A stretch of 64,000 nucleotides of DNA from Spinacia oleracea (Eukaryota > Streptophyta > Magnoliopsida > Caryophyllales > Amaranthaceae), in the NCBI RefSeq assembly GCF_020520425.1, contig NC_079490.1, positions 51,686,517-51,750,516 of the forward strand, read 5' to 3'. Made by a program: the position numbers and the translations under genes. Under the pieces are notes generated by a model. The model was not told the DNA's origin. It saw nothing but the letters and a program-made list of their open reading frames with translations, and did no database searches. The first letter of the stretch is position 1, and each line of letters starts with the position of its first letter. Shown here piece by piece: positions 46,530 to 58,430 of this stretch.

Positions 46530-47922
46530 TGTAAGGTTATGATACATATGACAAAACATAAATCATGCGGAGAAACCATAAAGCCAGGAAACATATTATT
46601 TACACATAATCATTTAGCATAATTCAGATGCATACACTTTGTTGCGTGCCCTCCCTAGCTGCGCCCGAACCGAACAAGAACAAGTCTTTAGGACTCCAAG
46701 TGTCGTCCCTCCGTAGATAGTCCACAACACGTCCGGATCCGCCTTAAGCTTGACCAACTAGAATCGCCCTTAAGGTTGCTTAGGAATTTCGGCTATTTAG
46801 GTGCAAGTGTATCGCTGATTTTTCTTCAAAATCTTACCTTTAGAATACTTCAATTGCGTCTATAAATTATGACCCTAGGCACCTATTTATAGAGATATGG
46901 AAAAGGAATTATAATCCTACTAGGATGTGGATTTATTAATTAGAATCCTATTTGAACTCTAAATAATAAATTTAATCTATTAGGATTAGGATTTAATCAA
47001 TACACGAATTCCGATAGGATTAGGATTCGTTACGAACACGAGCGTCCTATGGCCACGAGCATCTCACCACCCGCGCAGGCCTTGCGGCCCACACGAGCAG
47101 TCGCTGCTCGCAGCCCACGAGCGCGCTCAGCGCGCGCGCCAAAGGCCTTGCTGGGCCTGGCCTTGCGCTGCGCCTGGCGAGGCTGTGGCAGCTCCGTGTT
47201 TGGGCGCTCGGCTTGCTGGGCGCGGGCCTGGCTTCGTGCTGGGCCTTCGTCTAGCAAGCCTCGTCCGATGCTAATTCGTACGATGCGCTTCCGATTAAAT
47301 TCCCGGTTCCGGAATTCATTTCCGATACGAACAATATTTAACATTTCCGATTCCGGAATTAATTTCCGTTTCGAACAAATATTTAATATTTCCGTTTCCG
47401 GAATTATTTTCTATTTCCGATAATATTTCCGATTCTGACAATATTTCCGTTTTCGGCAATATTTCCGATTCCGGTAATATTTCCATTTCCAATAATATTT
47501 TCCGATACATACCATGTTTCCGTTTCCGGCAACATCTACGACTTAAATAATATTTATATTTCCGATACGATCCATATTTCCGTTTCCGGCAATATCATCG
47601 TTTCCGGAGTATTCATTTCTTGCTTATGACGATCTCAGCTCCCACTGAAACCAAGATCCGTCGATTTCGAATATCCATAGATGGAGTATTTAATGCCATT
47701 AAATACTTGATCCGTTTACGTACTATTTGTGTGACCCTACGGGTTCTGTCAAGAGTAAGCTGTGGATTAATATCATTAATTCCACTTGAACTGAAGCGGC
47801 CTCTAGCTAGGCATTCAGCTCACTTGATCTCACTGAATTATTAACTTGTTAATTATTACTGAACCGCATTTATTATACTTAATATTATATGCATACTTGG
47901 ACCAAGGGCATTATTTCCGTCA
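46530..47922 (-). repeat. Element C 5' LTR (right)
   Basis: 1393 bp, begins TGTAAGGTTATGATACATATG and ends TTATTTCCGTCA; contains the GC-rich block (47030-47265) and the TTCCG array. It abuts the gag piece of element A directly. Confidence 0.9.
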
Positions 47923-48401
47923 TGGAGGATGGTGTCTACAGCCATTTCCTGAGAGAATTGCTGATCCAGCCGACTCATATTCTCAATGAGTCCAATCATT
48001 TTGAGAACATGTGTACTTACGGGCTCGCCTTTCTTAAGCTTGGTCTCAAGAATTTGCCTATGAGTCTCGAATCTATCGACCCGAGCCAGATCTTGGAACA
48101 TGTTCTTTAACTCACTGATGATCGTGAAAGCATCTGAGTTGATGAACGTTTTCTGTAGATCTGCACTCATGGTTGCAAGCATTAGACATTTCACATCCTT
48201 GTTGGCATCAATCCAACGATTGAGGGCTGCCCGAGTGACCCCGTCGCCCGCGGCTTCTGGCATCGCCTCTTCCAGGACATACTCCTTTTCTTCCTGCATA
48301 AGAACTATTTGCAAGTTCCTTTGCCAGTCAAGGAAGTTTTTCCCGTTCAACTTCTCCTTTTCGAGAATTGAACGGATGTTGAATGAATTGTTGTTTGCCA
48401 T
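47923..48401 (-). pseudogene. Copia gag piece (element A)
   Basis: The N-terminal part of copia Gag from ATG at 48401 (MANNNSFNIRSILEKEKLNG). It shows the conserved NFLDWQRNLQIVL, LNRWIDANKDVKCLMLATM and ELKNMFQDLARVDRFETHR blocks of the plant UBN2/retrotransposon gag family. It adjoins the insertion of element C. Part of a broken element. Confidence 0.88.
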
Positions 48402-51105
48402 AGTTAAAACTACAATTGAAAAAGAATAAACAAATAAATAATCATTCACAGTTTCTCTTAATAAACTTAAATTCTAGCATGCATGCATAATTTAATGTTC
48501 ATTAAGCATTTTATTCAGGTTATGTGTTCCGGCAGGTGTGAATAAAATGATTCCAAGACCCTAAAACCATTGAAGAATTAAGCACATTATGTATTTAAAC
48601 TCAATTCTAAAATCTTTTAGGTAAGCAAAAGCCTTTTGATAATAGTCTAGAAACTACTCTTGGTTAATAGGTACGTCTAAGGACTTATTAGGTAAACCTA
48701 TCAATTTTGCCACGACATAAAATGACTCCTTACTTTTATCGTTGAGTTTCACCAAAACTAACATGTAGTCACAATTATTTGTGTACCTTACCCCTTTAGG
48801 ATCAATAAGTAACACCTCGCTGAGCGTAAAACTATTACTAGATTGATGTAAAGGTTATCCAAGTAAGTGTTATTTTGGCATGGCACCTTTCAACTCAACT
48901 TTTAAACTTTGGAACTTAAGGCTCTTACTATGTTGGTTAGATTTTAAGTGAACTAAAATCCTTAATCATGCAACATAATCAAGCCATAATCTCATGCATA
49001 ATTAAGACATATTTAAAGCAATAAATAACTTAAAGCATGCATAAGATAAGTGTGATCTAGTATGGCCCGACTTCATCTTGAAGCTTCAACTTCAAAGTCC
49101 GTCTTGAAAATGGATTGGAAACTCCGTCTTGAATTTCACCATGGGAGGCGCCATTTTCTTCAAATAGGATAAGCTATAATTAAACTAATTACAACTATTT
49201 GATGGTAGCAGACCATATTTGAATTGAAAAACAAACTTTGGTGCATTAGACCAATTACATTCAAATTAATGGTACGCAGAACATATTTTCTATCCTATTT
49301 GGGCCATACTAGTCACTTTCAATAACCTGCAAAACAGTACATATACAATATATACCATTCACCCATTCATTATCATGAATGGCCCACATAGCTGGTTAGT
49401 AAAAACACATTGTAATGCATCACATAAATATTTGCAGCAATTAATCAAGGGCACCAATAATCTACCAATTATTCAGTCCTTATTAATTCTAATCAAGTTG
49501 TTTTAACCTTAAAGGATTTGTAGACCTAATCAAGAGTTTATGACTAAAAATGCTCCCACTTAAACCAATAACTTTATATGATTTACTAATTTTAAACATA
49601 AAAATGTATTTCTAGTCTAACCGGAAACATACACGTTTATTTAAAATTTAAAGCTCGTATAAAGTTATAATCGAATCCATTAATTTAATTTATTTTCAGT
49701 TTAATTAAACGAATTTAAATTAATTCAAGGTTTAATTTTAGTAAAATAATTAGTATAAATTAAAATTTATAATAATTATAATAATCAAAATTAAATCCCA
49801 AGAAACAATTTAAATTATTAATTTTAAAATTAATTAAAATTATTTCCGAACTAAAAATTCAAAATTAAAAACAAAACGTATCAATCGTAGCAAGAAGAGG
49901 CACTTGGGCTTGCGCCCAAGCCCCATCGAGCCATGAGGCCGCATCGCCCCTCGACAGACCGTTGCACAAGGCACGAGTAGCAGCAGCCATGCGCAAACGC
50001 AGCAAGCCAAGCCACGCTTGCGCGCAGCCTGCTCGTCCGCATCGCATCGCAGCAGCTCCCCTCGCGAGGCATCGCTCGCTGCGCGAGCCAGCGCTCGCTG
50101 GCGCGAGGCAGTGCGCGCTGTGGCGCAGCACGCTTGCTGCCCACACGCGACTGCTAGCAGTGTCTTGCCTTTCGCCCATCGCTCATTGCCCATCGCATAT
50201 CACACACGGCCAGCACCATCGCCTCGCGCGCGCACCATGCTATGTTTCTCGCGGCATTCGTACCGCACGGGCGACGAGCTCCCTTGCTCGTCGTCGCGTG
50301 CCCGCACTATACAACACCCCTTAAGGGTAACACGTAGCGTCCTTTGCTTTGTGCGTGCAACATTTATGAGCGTTTTTCATAAAAATTTAAAATTTTTAAT
50401 TCAAAATTAATGACAAATTAATAAATCATATTAATTTCATAATTTTGGGGCAAAAAATTTAAAATTTTTTAATTAATTAATTTCCGATTAACATTGATTA
50501 AAATATAGATCATAAAAATTTCAAATTTATCACAAATTAACAAGTTTTATGGTGGTTTTTAATCATGGATACCTAATTAAATTATTAATTAATTATGAAA
50601 ATCAAATCAATTCAAAATTATTCGAATTTCAACAAATTAATCATAATTACAAATTAGGTTGTATAATTAACAAGTCTAGGCATTCAAATTTGGTAAACAT
50701 ATACAATAGGTCAATCAAAAATTCAAGATTTATCAACAAGAATCGCAAATATTCAATTTAACATCTTAAATTTACAAACTTTTGCGTTCGAAAAACTAAA
50801 ACCTCCGAAAAGTCATAGTTAGGCTTCGAATTTGGGAATTCTGGGTTCGGCCGAAAAATAAATTTTTTATTCAAAACTTTAGAATGCCTTTTACATGCGG
50901 AATTGACACAAAAATCACTCGATTTGGATGAGTAACGAAGAAACTGCCGAAAAACTGCGTACATATAATTAAATACACGCAATTTGCAATTAATTAACAA
51001 TTACGAAAATGAATCACCCCTTTTTAATTCTTTGCAAATTTTTAAAATTTAACCATGTTTAAGCAATTATAGATCATGCAATTAATAAGGGGCTCGTGAT
51101 ACCAC
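48402..51105 (-). other. Element A long leader between 5' LTR and gag
   Basis: 2.7 kb without a supported gene. It includes a block starting TGTTCCGGCAGGTGTGAATA (48526) shared with B (30421) and C (44039), a GC-rich island (49890-50340), and AT-rich sequence up to the primer site at 51091-51105. A leader of this size is long for copia. Confidence 0.75.
49890..50340 (-). repeat. GC-rich island in the element A leader
   Basis: About 450 bp, with the conserved GACGAGCTCCCTTGCTCGTC and CCCTTAAGGG border (50272-50330). The interior has irregular GCGCGAG / CATCGCTCGC motifs but no regular 21-bp array. Confidence 0.82.
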
Positions 51106-52468
51106 TGTTAGGTTATGATACATATGAACAACATAAATCATGCGGAAAAACCTTAATGCCAGGAATCATATTAATTGCACATAATCATATAATTAGTCCA
51201 GGATGCATACACTTTGTAGCGTGCCCTCCCTAGCTGCGCTCGAACCGAACAAGAACAAGTCTTTAGGACTCCAAATGTCGTCCCTCCGTAGAAAGTCCAC
51301 AGCACGTGCGGATCCGCCTTAAGCTTGACCAACTAGAATCTCCCTTAAGGTTCTTAGAATTTTCGGCTATTAGGGTGCAAGTGTTTGGCTGATTTTTTGC
51401 TTGAAAATCTTACCCTTGAATACTTGAAAACTTTTGTATAAATTTGTGAACCTGGGCACATATTTATAGAGTCATGGAAAAGGATTTAGAATCCTATTAG
51501 GATACCAATTTGTTTAATTAGAATCTTATTAAAACTCTATTAAACAAATTCTATCATTATTATGATTAGGATTTAATCATAGAACAAATTCCATTAGCTT
51601 TAGGATTTGTATTGAACACAAGAGTTGCACGAGCACGAGCACGAGCACGAGCCGAACAGCCCGAGCAAGCCTTGCGGCCCACGCGAGCAGCACAGCCCGC
51701 AGCCCACGAGCTCGCGCGCGCACCATGGCCTTGCTGGGCCTGGCCTTGCGCTAGGCATGGCGAGGCTTTGCTGCGTTGTGTTGATGCGCATGGCTTGCTG
51801 GACGCAGGCCTGGCTTCGTGCTGGGCCTTCGTCTAGCAAGTCTCGTCTGATGCTAATTCGTACGATGCGCTTCCGGTTAAATTCCCGATTCCGGAATTCA
51901 TTTCCGATAGGAACAATATTTAACATTTCCGATTCCGGAATTAATTTCCGTTTCGAACAAATATTTAATATTTCCGTTTCCGGAATTATTTTCCGATTCC
52001 GAAAATATTTCCGATTCTGACAATATTTCCGTTTCCGGCAAAATTTCCGATACGATCCATATTTCCGTTTCCGGCAACATCTACGACTTGGATAATATTT
52101 ATATTTCCGATACGATCCATATTTCCGTTTCCGGCAATATCATCGCTTCCGTAGTATTCATTTACTTGTCTTTGACGATCTCAGCTCCCACTGAAACCAA
52201 GATCCGTCGATTCCGAATATCCATAGATGGAGTATTTAATGCCATTAAATACTTTATCCGTTTACGTACTGTTTGTGTGACCCTACGGGTTCAGTCAAGA
52301 GTAAGCTGTGGATTAATATCATTAATTCCACTTGAACTGAAGCGGCCTCTAGCTAGGCATTCAGCTCACTTGATCTCACTGAATTATTAACTTGTTAATT
52401 AATACTGAACCGCATTTATTAGATTTAACATTAAATGCATACTTGGACCAAGGGCATTATTTCCTTCA
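51106..52468 (-). repeat. Element A 5' LTR (right)
   Basis: 1363 bp, begins TGTTAGGTTATGATACATATG and ends TTATTTCCTTCA, followed by the ACCTA duplication (52469-52473). GC-rich block 51625-51850; TTCCG array 51880-52150. Confidence 0.93.
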
Positions 52469-52473
52469 ACCTA

Positions 52474-52792
52474 GTCATACAGTACAGTAACAAGGGATAA
52501 GCGTCCTCTATTCCCTTCTTAAAATCAGAAAATAAAAAAGGAATATAGAACGGTTAACGTACATAACCGTCCCCTATACATTATAATAGAGCGCATCTTC
52601 CGTACATAACCGTCCTCTATTGTTCCTGTTAAATATTGAGATAGAGAACCTCTTTCGTACATAGGCGTACTTTAACCTTAATGTTTAATATTGAGATAGA
52701 AAACAGTTCTTTTACACAACCGTTCTATATTCTACCCCTTTTTAATATTATTCAAATAAATAACAGTTGTACATAAACCTAGATCCTCACTA
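52474..52792. repeat. DNA-transposon subterminal-type repeats
   Basis: CGTACATAACCGTCC and close variants recur at about 52558, 52603, 52653, 52712 and 52750, roughly every 50 bp. Closely spaced short repeats of this kind are typical of CACTA-type subterminal regions. No terminus or coding sequence is visible. Element A inserted at the left edge of this sequence. Confidence 0.5.
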
Positions 52793-52872
52793 TACGCCTT
52801 AGGAGCGTTCTTCAGCTAAGCGATCTCTAAAGTTTATAGGACGGTTTGGATAAGCGTTTTGTATACCTTGGT
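52793..52872. repeat. 80-bp direct repeat, right copy
   Basis: ATACGCCTTAGGAGCGTTCTTC followed by CTCTAAAGTTTATAGGACGG; the partner of 22884-22962 in the same orientation. Confidence 0.7.
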
Positions 52873-53140
52873 ATGGATTCTTCATTTTTGTTTAAAAAGA
52901 CTAGTTGGGCCTCCGAGTGCTACACACGCGGCAGCCAACTTGGTTAATCGACGGTTGAAATACTTGATAGATTTGCTGTAGCAGTCAATATATATCTCAA
53001 AAAAGAACATAACTTCAAGAGAGTTATACGATCAATAGGTAATGTTAAAAATCACTTTAGTTAAAGTATCAAGATGTTTGTTAACTTGTCCTTTAAGCAT
53101 AATTTATTTCATGACAACTAACGGTTAATATTTTTTTACT

Positions 53141-53364
53141 CGCAAATTGATGATGATAATAGTCAACCAACACTTGCGATATCTTTCTTTAGGGGACCAA
53201 CAGAGAAAGAACAGGTGATTCCAGAAGACATCTATTTTGAAGCTTTAGAAACTAAAGATGGCGTTACATCATCAATGGTTGTTTGTTCATTTACCTGCTA
53301 CTAAAATAAACTACTTTTTTCCATAACAGATAAATTACTAAGTTGGACTAATATATATTTATAA
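53141..53364 (+). repeat. 224-bp exon-like repeat, copy 1
   Basis: About 98% identical to 63777-64000. It contains an open stretch of 45 codons (QIDDDNSQPTLAISFFRGPT, EKEQVIPEDIYFEALETKDG, VTSSM) bounded by possible splice sites: a TTTCTTTAG acceptor (about 53193) and ATG/GTTTGT-type donors after 53278. Between copies I count three amino-acid changes, one synonymous change, and no break. I do not recognise the family. Confidence 0.7.
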
Positions 53365-54695
53365 ATAACATTATTTTATTATAAATTGTAGATACAGAAA
53401 ACATAGTGGTTGTTTTATTTTAACTACAAACATTTACACATTGTATTTAAAAAGATAGTTACTTAAGATGAAAGTGTAACTCCTAATGAAATACAGACGG
53501 AAATGAAAAGTGTGACTCCCAAATAAATACGGAGGAAGTATATGATGGAATATAAAATTAACATTGGAACATCAACCATTAGCTTAAGATACGTTATACA
53601 ACCAGACTTCGTTCGGGTCAAATCGGTATGAGTAAGAAACGGTAAGCTAATAAAAGTTTCATTTTAGCGGGTTAGTAATGTACGGATCAAAGTGGGTCGT
53701 AGGTCAATAATAGACCAATAGTGGAGTAGGTGAATAAATGACTAAGGAAAAATAAAAAAGCGGAAAAAATTATATGAAAATACAAGTGAATACGAATCTA
53801 TGCAGGTAATTTTTTATATCATGCGGATTACTAATTTAGTTTACATAAATATTGTGTTATCTATTTTCGATCCGTATAAATTATGTTTATTGACAATAAT
53901 GGTACCCTTTGTTTTGGTCAGATATGCTTGACTAACTAACTTTTTATTCCAAACTCCAAAGTGGATGAAAAAGAAGGGTGAAAGAAGTGGGTGCAATTGC
54001 AAATTCTATAGTATGAACAAAAAGGTTAAAAAAAGAAAACAAATAATGGCAGAAAGACATGTTGGCAGACACATGTCCAGAGTTAATGAAAAGGATGAAC
54101 AAAGAATTTGTTGGCATGGGACAAGGAAGGAATTATTGGAAAAGAGTACATTGTAAAAATGACCTTTAAGTCAAAACCATCAACTCTCTTTATATGTAGA
54201 ATATGAATTAAGTATAATCAAAAGCAAATGAGTAAATAGATTTAGCTTTAGTTAGATTAAATTATAATATGTAAGGAGAGACATGTGAAGACCATTAACT
54301 AAATAAGGTATGGGGCAAACAAATAGGATCGAAAATCCATTTATAGTGTATGAGACAATGTTTTAGGGACGAAGAGAGTACGAAGTCTTTATAATAAATA
54401 AAAGCAATCAAATGCATTAATTAACGTTAAATTTATTGATCTGTAAGATGTTTTATTAAGCCCAAAGATGACAACAAACAGAAACAATGTAACCAATGAT
54501 ATTATTAATTACTCGACACGTGCCTACATTAGATGAAAAAGAGGACCATCAATGACAATTAGTTGGGTAGGTTGGGGACGTGGGGTTCTAATGGAGGGTC
54601 ATAGTTATCACAAAAAAGGAGGAAAAAAAATTAAATAAAGGAGGAATGAGAAAATGATAAGTGGAGGGACTCAAAGGGAATTTTATAAAAAGAGA
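53365..54695. other. Intergenic DNA, one MITE-like terminus
   Basis: AT-rich. The sequence AAATACGGAGGAAGTATA at about 53523-53540 looks like one end of a Stowaway-type element, but I cannot find its partner. A 63-codon Lys/Arg-rich frame at 53965-54156 has no recognisable domain, and I do not call it a gene. Confidence 0.45.
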
Positions 54696-54710
54696 GCACT
54701 GTGCAAATAG

Positions 54711-55915
54711 TTTTTTTTTTTGAGGGAAAACGGGTGGTACCGCTAGTTGTTATTATTCATTAAACAAAAATCAGACGCAATTACATAATCTAATATACTT
54801 GGACAACCCCCTATCCACACTCGAGTATTAAATTCAAGTGGGCTAAGGTGAGCCATAGTATGGGCCGCTAAATTGGCCTCTCTAAATATATGAGAAAACT
54901 TAACACTATCGAAACAACTAGCTAATGAGATAATTTCTCGAACAATCATTCCCAATTGCGAGCCATCCTTGCTGCACCATTAATCAAATCGACCACCTGC
55001 AAATTATCGCATTCTACTTCCACCATTGTGGCATTGCTTTGCGCAGCTAGCTTCAGCCTAAGGGCTATAGATTTGGCCTCTACGACGACCACTTCCCACC
55101 TTTGCTTTGTTTGTAAGCAAGCAGCATGAACAACTCTACCACCCTCATCTCGAATAACCACCCCTATCCCCAAACCTATATCCTTGAATAAGGCTCCATC
55201 CACATTAACCTTCATAGCACCACTTTCAGGAGGTTTCAATACGGCCTCCTCACGCCTCCTTGACCCCCTTTGTGCACTTCCCGTTGCTTGTTTACCCTTC
55301 CCACCTCCCTCCTCCCCCTCATTTGCTGCACCATAGGCCGCGTGCAAAGAGATAACAGCTGCTACCACCTCTTCCGGAAGTCGTGCTTGGGTTCCATGGT
55401 ATACTGCATTTCTCTCATTCCAAAAAGTCCACTTTATTATTGCGATCTTGCTAGCATCCTCCCTTTGTAACTTTGACAGCCACCACCCCGCCCAATCGCA
55501 CACAGATCCCCCCTTTGGACAATCCCACATGCATCTCGTCTCTTCCAACTCCCATACCCCCGCAATTTTCTTGCAACCCCAAACCGCATGTAAGTTTGAT
55601 TCCTCCTCGCACCCACACCTGCTGCAATAAGGCGAGATGCCTTCAATCCTTCTATGCAGTCCAATCGCTGTGGGCAATGCCCCACTGCAAAGCCTCCACA
55701 TGAACACACGAATCTTAGGCGGGACTTGTATCCAATGCCACAACCTCGACTCTTCAGACGCTTGTCCACCATTTCCTTCTACTCCCTTATAGAAAGTGAT
55801 GAAGTTATATCCTGACTTAACAGTATACTCACCTGATTTGTCGTAGCTCCAAACCAATTCGTCACCCAAAGGAATTGATGAGAGGGGTATGGACAACACC
55901 TCCTCAGCTTTGAAC
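54711..55915 (-). mobile_element. 5'-truncated L1-type LINE
   Basis: On the minus strand the element ends in a poly(A) tail (complement of the T run 54711-54721). It is flanked by a target-site duplication of at least 15 bp, GCACTGTGCAAATAG, at 54696-54710 and 55916-55930. Only the last 1.2 kb of the second ORF is present: the zinc-knuckle RVT region and a plant-type RNase H domain. This is a classic target-primed, 5'-truncated insertion; the perfect duplication and nearly open frame suggest a fairly recent event. Confidence 0.93.
54743..55915 (-). pseudogene. LINE ORF2 C-terminus: zf-RVT and RNase H
   Basis: Reading from the truncation point: VWSYDKSGEYTVKSGY, then the zf-RVT region (RLWHWIQVPPKIRVFMWRLC, CSRCGCEEESNLHAVWGCKK), then an RNase H domain with first Asp in MKVNVDGALFKD, Glu in VVVEAKSIALRL and Asp in VEVECDNLQVVDLI. 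A one-base shift near 54950 (RNWE/GMIVREII) moves the end into another frame, where SHIFREANLAAHTMAHL completes the domain at about 54743. There is no reverse-transcriptase core because of the 5' truncation. Confidence 0.9.
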
Positions 55916-55930
55916 GCACTGTGCAAATAG

Positions 55931-56791
55931 TTTGTATGCTCAAACCATGTGTTCTCTTTTATATATAGTTATAGAAATAATTTAGAAACTGCGCCGATCA
56001 TAACACAATTCAAGGAATTTAACCCAAATGATCGAGAAAAACGAAATTATATGAATTTAACCCAACTGATTATATGAAATTTTAATCATAAAAAGGTACT
56101 CCATATATCTTATTTATAAATTAATATACAAATGATGAACATAGTGATCCTGCTTTACAATGAAATTCAGTAGAAATAGGGATGAAAATGATAGAAACGA
56201 AAAAAGCGCTTGTCGATTTTCTTGTTCTTTGTTCCTTTGATAAATCTGCAAAAGAAAAAAAGTATGAACAAGTTGGAATCTATCGGCTAAATAATAAACT
56301 CATAATTCAAATTAAAGTGAAATGTACAACCTAAAATAGATCAAATCTACTTATAACCATAAAGAATTAAGGTCATTTCAACTACCTTCAGCATTATTTT
56401 CGTCAAAATTTTACCTTAGTTTCAATTAAATTCTGCATCCTTTTCTTTTAAATGAGAGAAGATGAATTTCCTAGCTTGATTGTCACAGCAACAAAGAACA
56501 AAACATCAAAATTTGAAGTATACGACCAAATAGAACCAAATAAGAAAAATGAAAAGAAGAAGTGAAATTACAAATTAAGTTATTATTAAGAGGACCCAGA
56601 TTAAAGAGAAATTAAGTCAACCGATTTATAATGGAGAAATCAAATTGACAACTTCATCTTGAGTGAATCTAAAAAGCAGAGTCTGTATCAAATTAGAAAA
56701 GTCAAAGAACATATAAAAGCTTTCACTCAATTTAAAAACAGAACCCTAAATTCATATCATGAAGAAAACAATCAAATTAAAAGAATATAGA
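55931..56791. other. Intergenic DNA, nothing recognised
   Basis: AT-rich sequence between the LINE and the CACTA left end without a supported gene or repeat. Confidence 0.5.
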
Positions 56792-56814
56792 CACTAGAGG
56801 AAAAAATTTCATGT

Positions 56815-56975
56815 GCTTCCCTTCAAGTGCGGCTCATATACTAAATGGGCAGCACTTAATACCACAAAAAATAAAGAAAAAAATACATATTTATAAGTAC
56901 GGGCTCATGTTAAAAATTTGGCAGCACTTGAGTTCAAGTGCGGGCTCAGTTTACAAACGAGCAGCACAAAATATA
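56815..56975. repeat. CACTA left subterminal repeats
   Basis: Three units carrying AAGTGCGGCTCA or AAGTACGGGCTCA followed after 15-20 bp by GGCAGCACTT or GAGCAGCAC. Likely transposase-binding sites. Confidence 0.8.
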
Positions 56976-57330
56976 TTTCTAAAAATGTTTACCAAATACA
57001 TTTCATCTCCCGCCTCTCCTCCTCTTCTTCTCTGGTTACTGCTTTTGCCTCAAACATTTTCTTATTTTCCCGATGCTCTCTCCTTCTCCTTCCCTTCCTC
57101 TCTCTGGTTTCTCTGCTCCTTCCCCTCTCTGGTTCTCTGGCTGCGAAATTCAACATTCACAGCACACACCGCACGACTAGCCGCGCCCGATGCTGTTCCC
57201 CACCGTTGCGTCGCCGCTACCGTTCCCCCACCGCCGTGTCGCCGCTGCTGTTCCCCTACCACCAAATTTGTCCTCTTCCTGTCGCCGCCGAGGCACACAC
57301 GTGTAGCTCCTCCTCATCGCTTATAGGTTT
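56976..57330 (+). other. CT-rich 5'-UTR-like captured segment
   Basis: A pyrimidine-rich stretch followed by GC-rich sequence with several overlapping open frames of up to 171 codons (Pro/Ser/Arg-rich, no domain). A possible donor, GGTTTGTAATTT, lies at 57325. It resembles the promoter or 5' UTR of a captured host gene rather than a real protein gene. Confidence 0.4.
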
Positions 57331-58430
57331 GTAATTTAAAACCTAACTTTTGAAACATTTCCCTAAATTGTTAATTTTACTGTTTAAAATTTTTGAATAA
57401 CGTTGTTGCTATTTCTTCGTTAATTTGTTCAATTGGTTTCTGAATAAATTTCATTATTTCTGAATTTATTCAATTGCTTTCTAAATACATTTTATAAAGC
57501 ATCAGATCTTGTTATGATAGGGTTGTATGTGTTGATGTAGTGTTTTCGTTCTCACATTTGCTAAACTAGGTATTATTGCTATAGTTGAACTGGAATCTCT
57601 ATTTGTTAACTAGAGTTTCATTCGTATATTTGTGTGTTCATGTTCTGCCCACACAAGCAAGCATACTACTGGCTTAAACAAGCTTTTTGAAGTTATTGTC
57701 GTTTGAGTTCTACTCTTTGTTTTATGTCTCGGGCATGTTTCAGGCTTAGTTTAAAGCTTGTTTTTAGGGTTACTATCAGTGTTTAGTGCCCTACCATGTT
57801 AACATGTAACATTGAGCCTGGGGAAAATTCATTTGCATTTGGTTAATGATGAATCTATTTTTTGGGGTTTTGTGAGATTGTGACAAATCACTCTTATTAT
57901 ATTTCTTGGTGTTCAATATACAATCTTAGATAATTTTTATAAATCCTAAAAGACCTTATGTCCCTATCCATATTACTTTGTCGAGTAAGTTGGTCATGTG
58001 TCCCTCTAATTGGGTCCATCGTATATCTCTTGGTCTAGTGTACAGTAAGTAGCTGAACTTCAAAAGAAAATTGCAAGAAACCAGATGAATGGTTCATACA
58101 TCAAAAAGGTTCTATAATGATCAACTTAATGTTTCTGGAATAATGATTACTAGGGTTTAGATATCTTATAGTTCTGCAACCGACTCAATATATACCCTTT
58201 GACCTCATTTAAGATGATGGAATGTACTTGCTTATTATGAAACAGGGCTAGTAGTTTGTAATTCATAACCAAATACTTGGAATTATACAGAGACTAATGT
58301 ATTATAGAAGGTGAGAGTTGATGCATCATTAAATTTGTAGATAGGTTATTGCTATAACCTTTATGAATCTGTAGATTAAAGTGTGTTTTGACATCCTATT
58401 GACTAATTGCCCTTTCCCCTCTGGCTTCAG

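Larger units (their letters stand above)
38549..47922 (-). mobile_element. Copia element C, non-autonomous, nested in A
   Basis: A relative of element B inserted in the internal region of element A. Its right (5') LTR is 46530-47922 (1393 bp); its left (3') LTR is only partial (38549-39208). The shared LTR part differs by about 2.5%, an age of order one million years. The interior (39209-46529) is collinear with that of B and equally coding-dead, with a short reverse-transcriptase remnant at 41485-41697. The leader carries a GC island at 45395-45830. No target duplication is visible because the left end is incomplete. Confidence 0.85.
22963..52468 (-). mobile_element. Ty1/copia element A, fossil, host of two nested copies
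   Basis: The outermost LTR retrotransposon, bounded by the 5-bp target duplication ACCTA (22958-22962 and 52469-52473). On the minus strand its 5' LTR is 51106-52468 and its 3' LTR is 22963-24119 plus 34651-34852, interrupted by element B. Internal parts seen: leader, gag piece, integrase piece, a linker piece and reverse transcriptase/RNase H, with element C inserted between the integrase and gag parts. The primer site (TGGTATCACGAGCC, complement of 51091-51105) resembles initiator-Met tRNA. A polypurine tract (AAGTGGGAGAC on the minus strand) adjoins 34853. The LTRs differ by about 3% by eye, suggesting an age around one to two million years. The element is broken in several places. Confidence 0.9.

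Noticed and set aside
56811-57334. 171- and 138-codon plus-strand frames at the CACTA left end
   Set aside because: They run through subterminal repeats and a CT-rich UTR-like stretch, overlap in different frames and have no domain.
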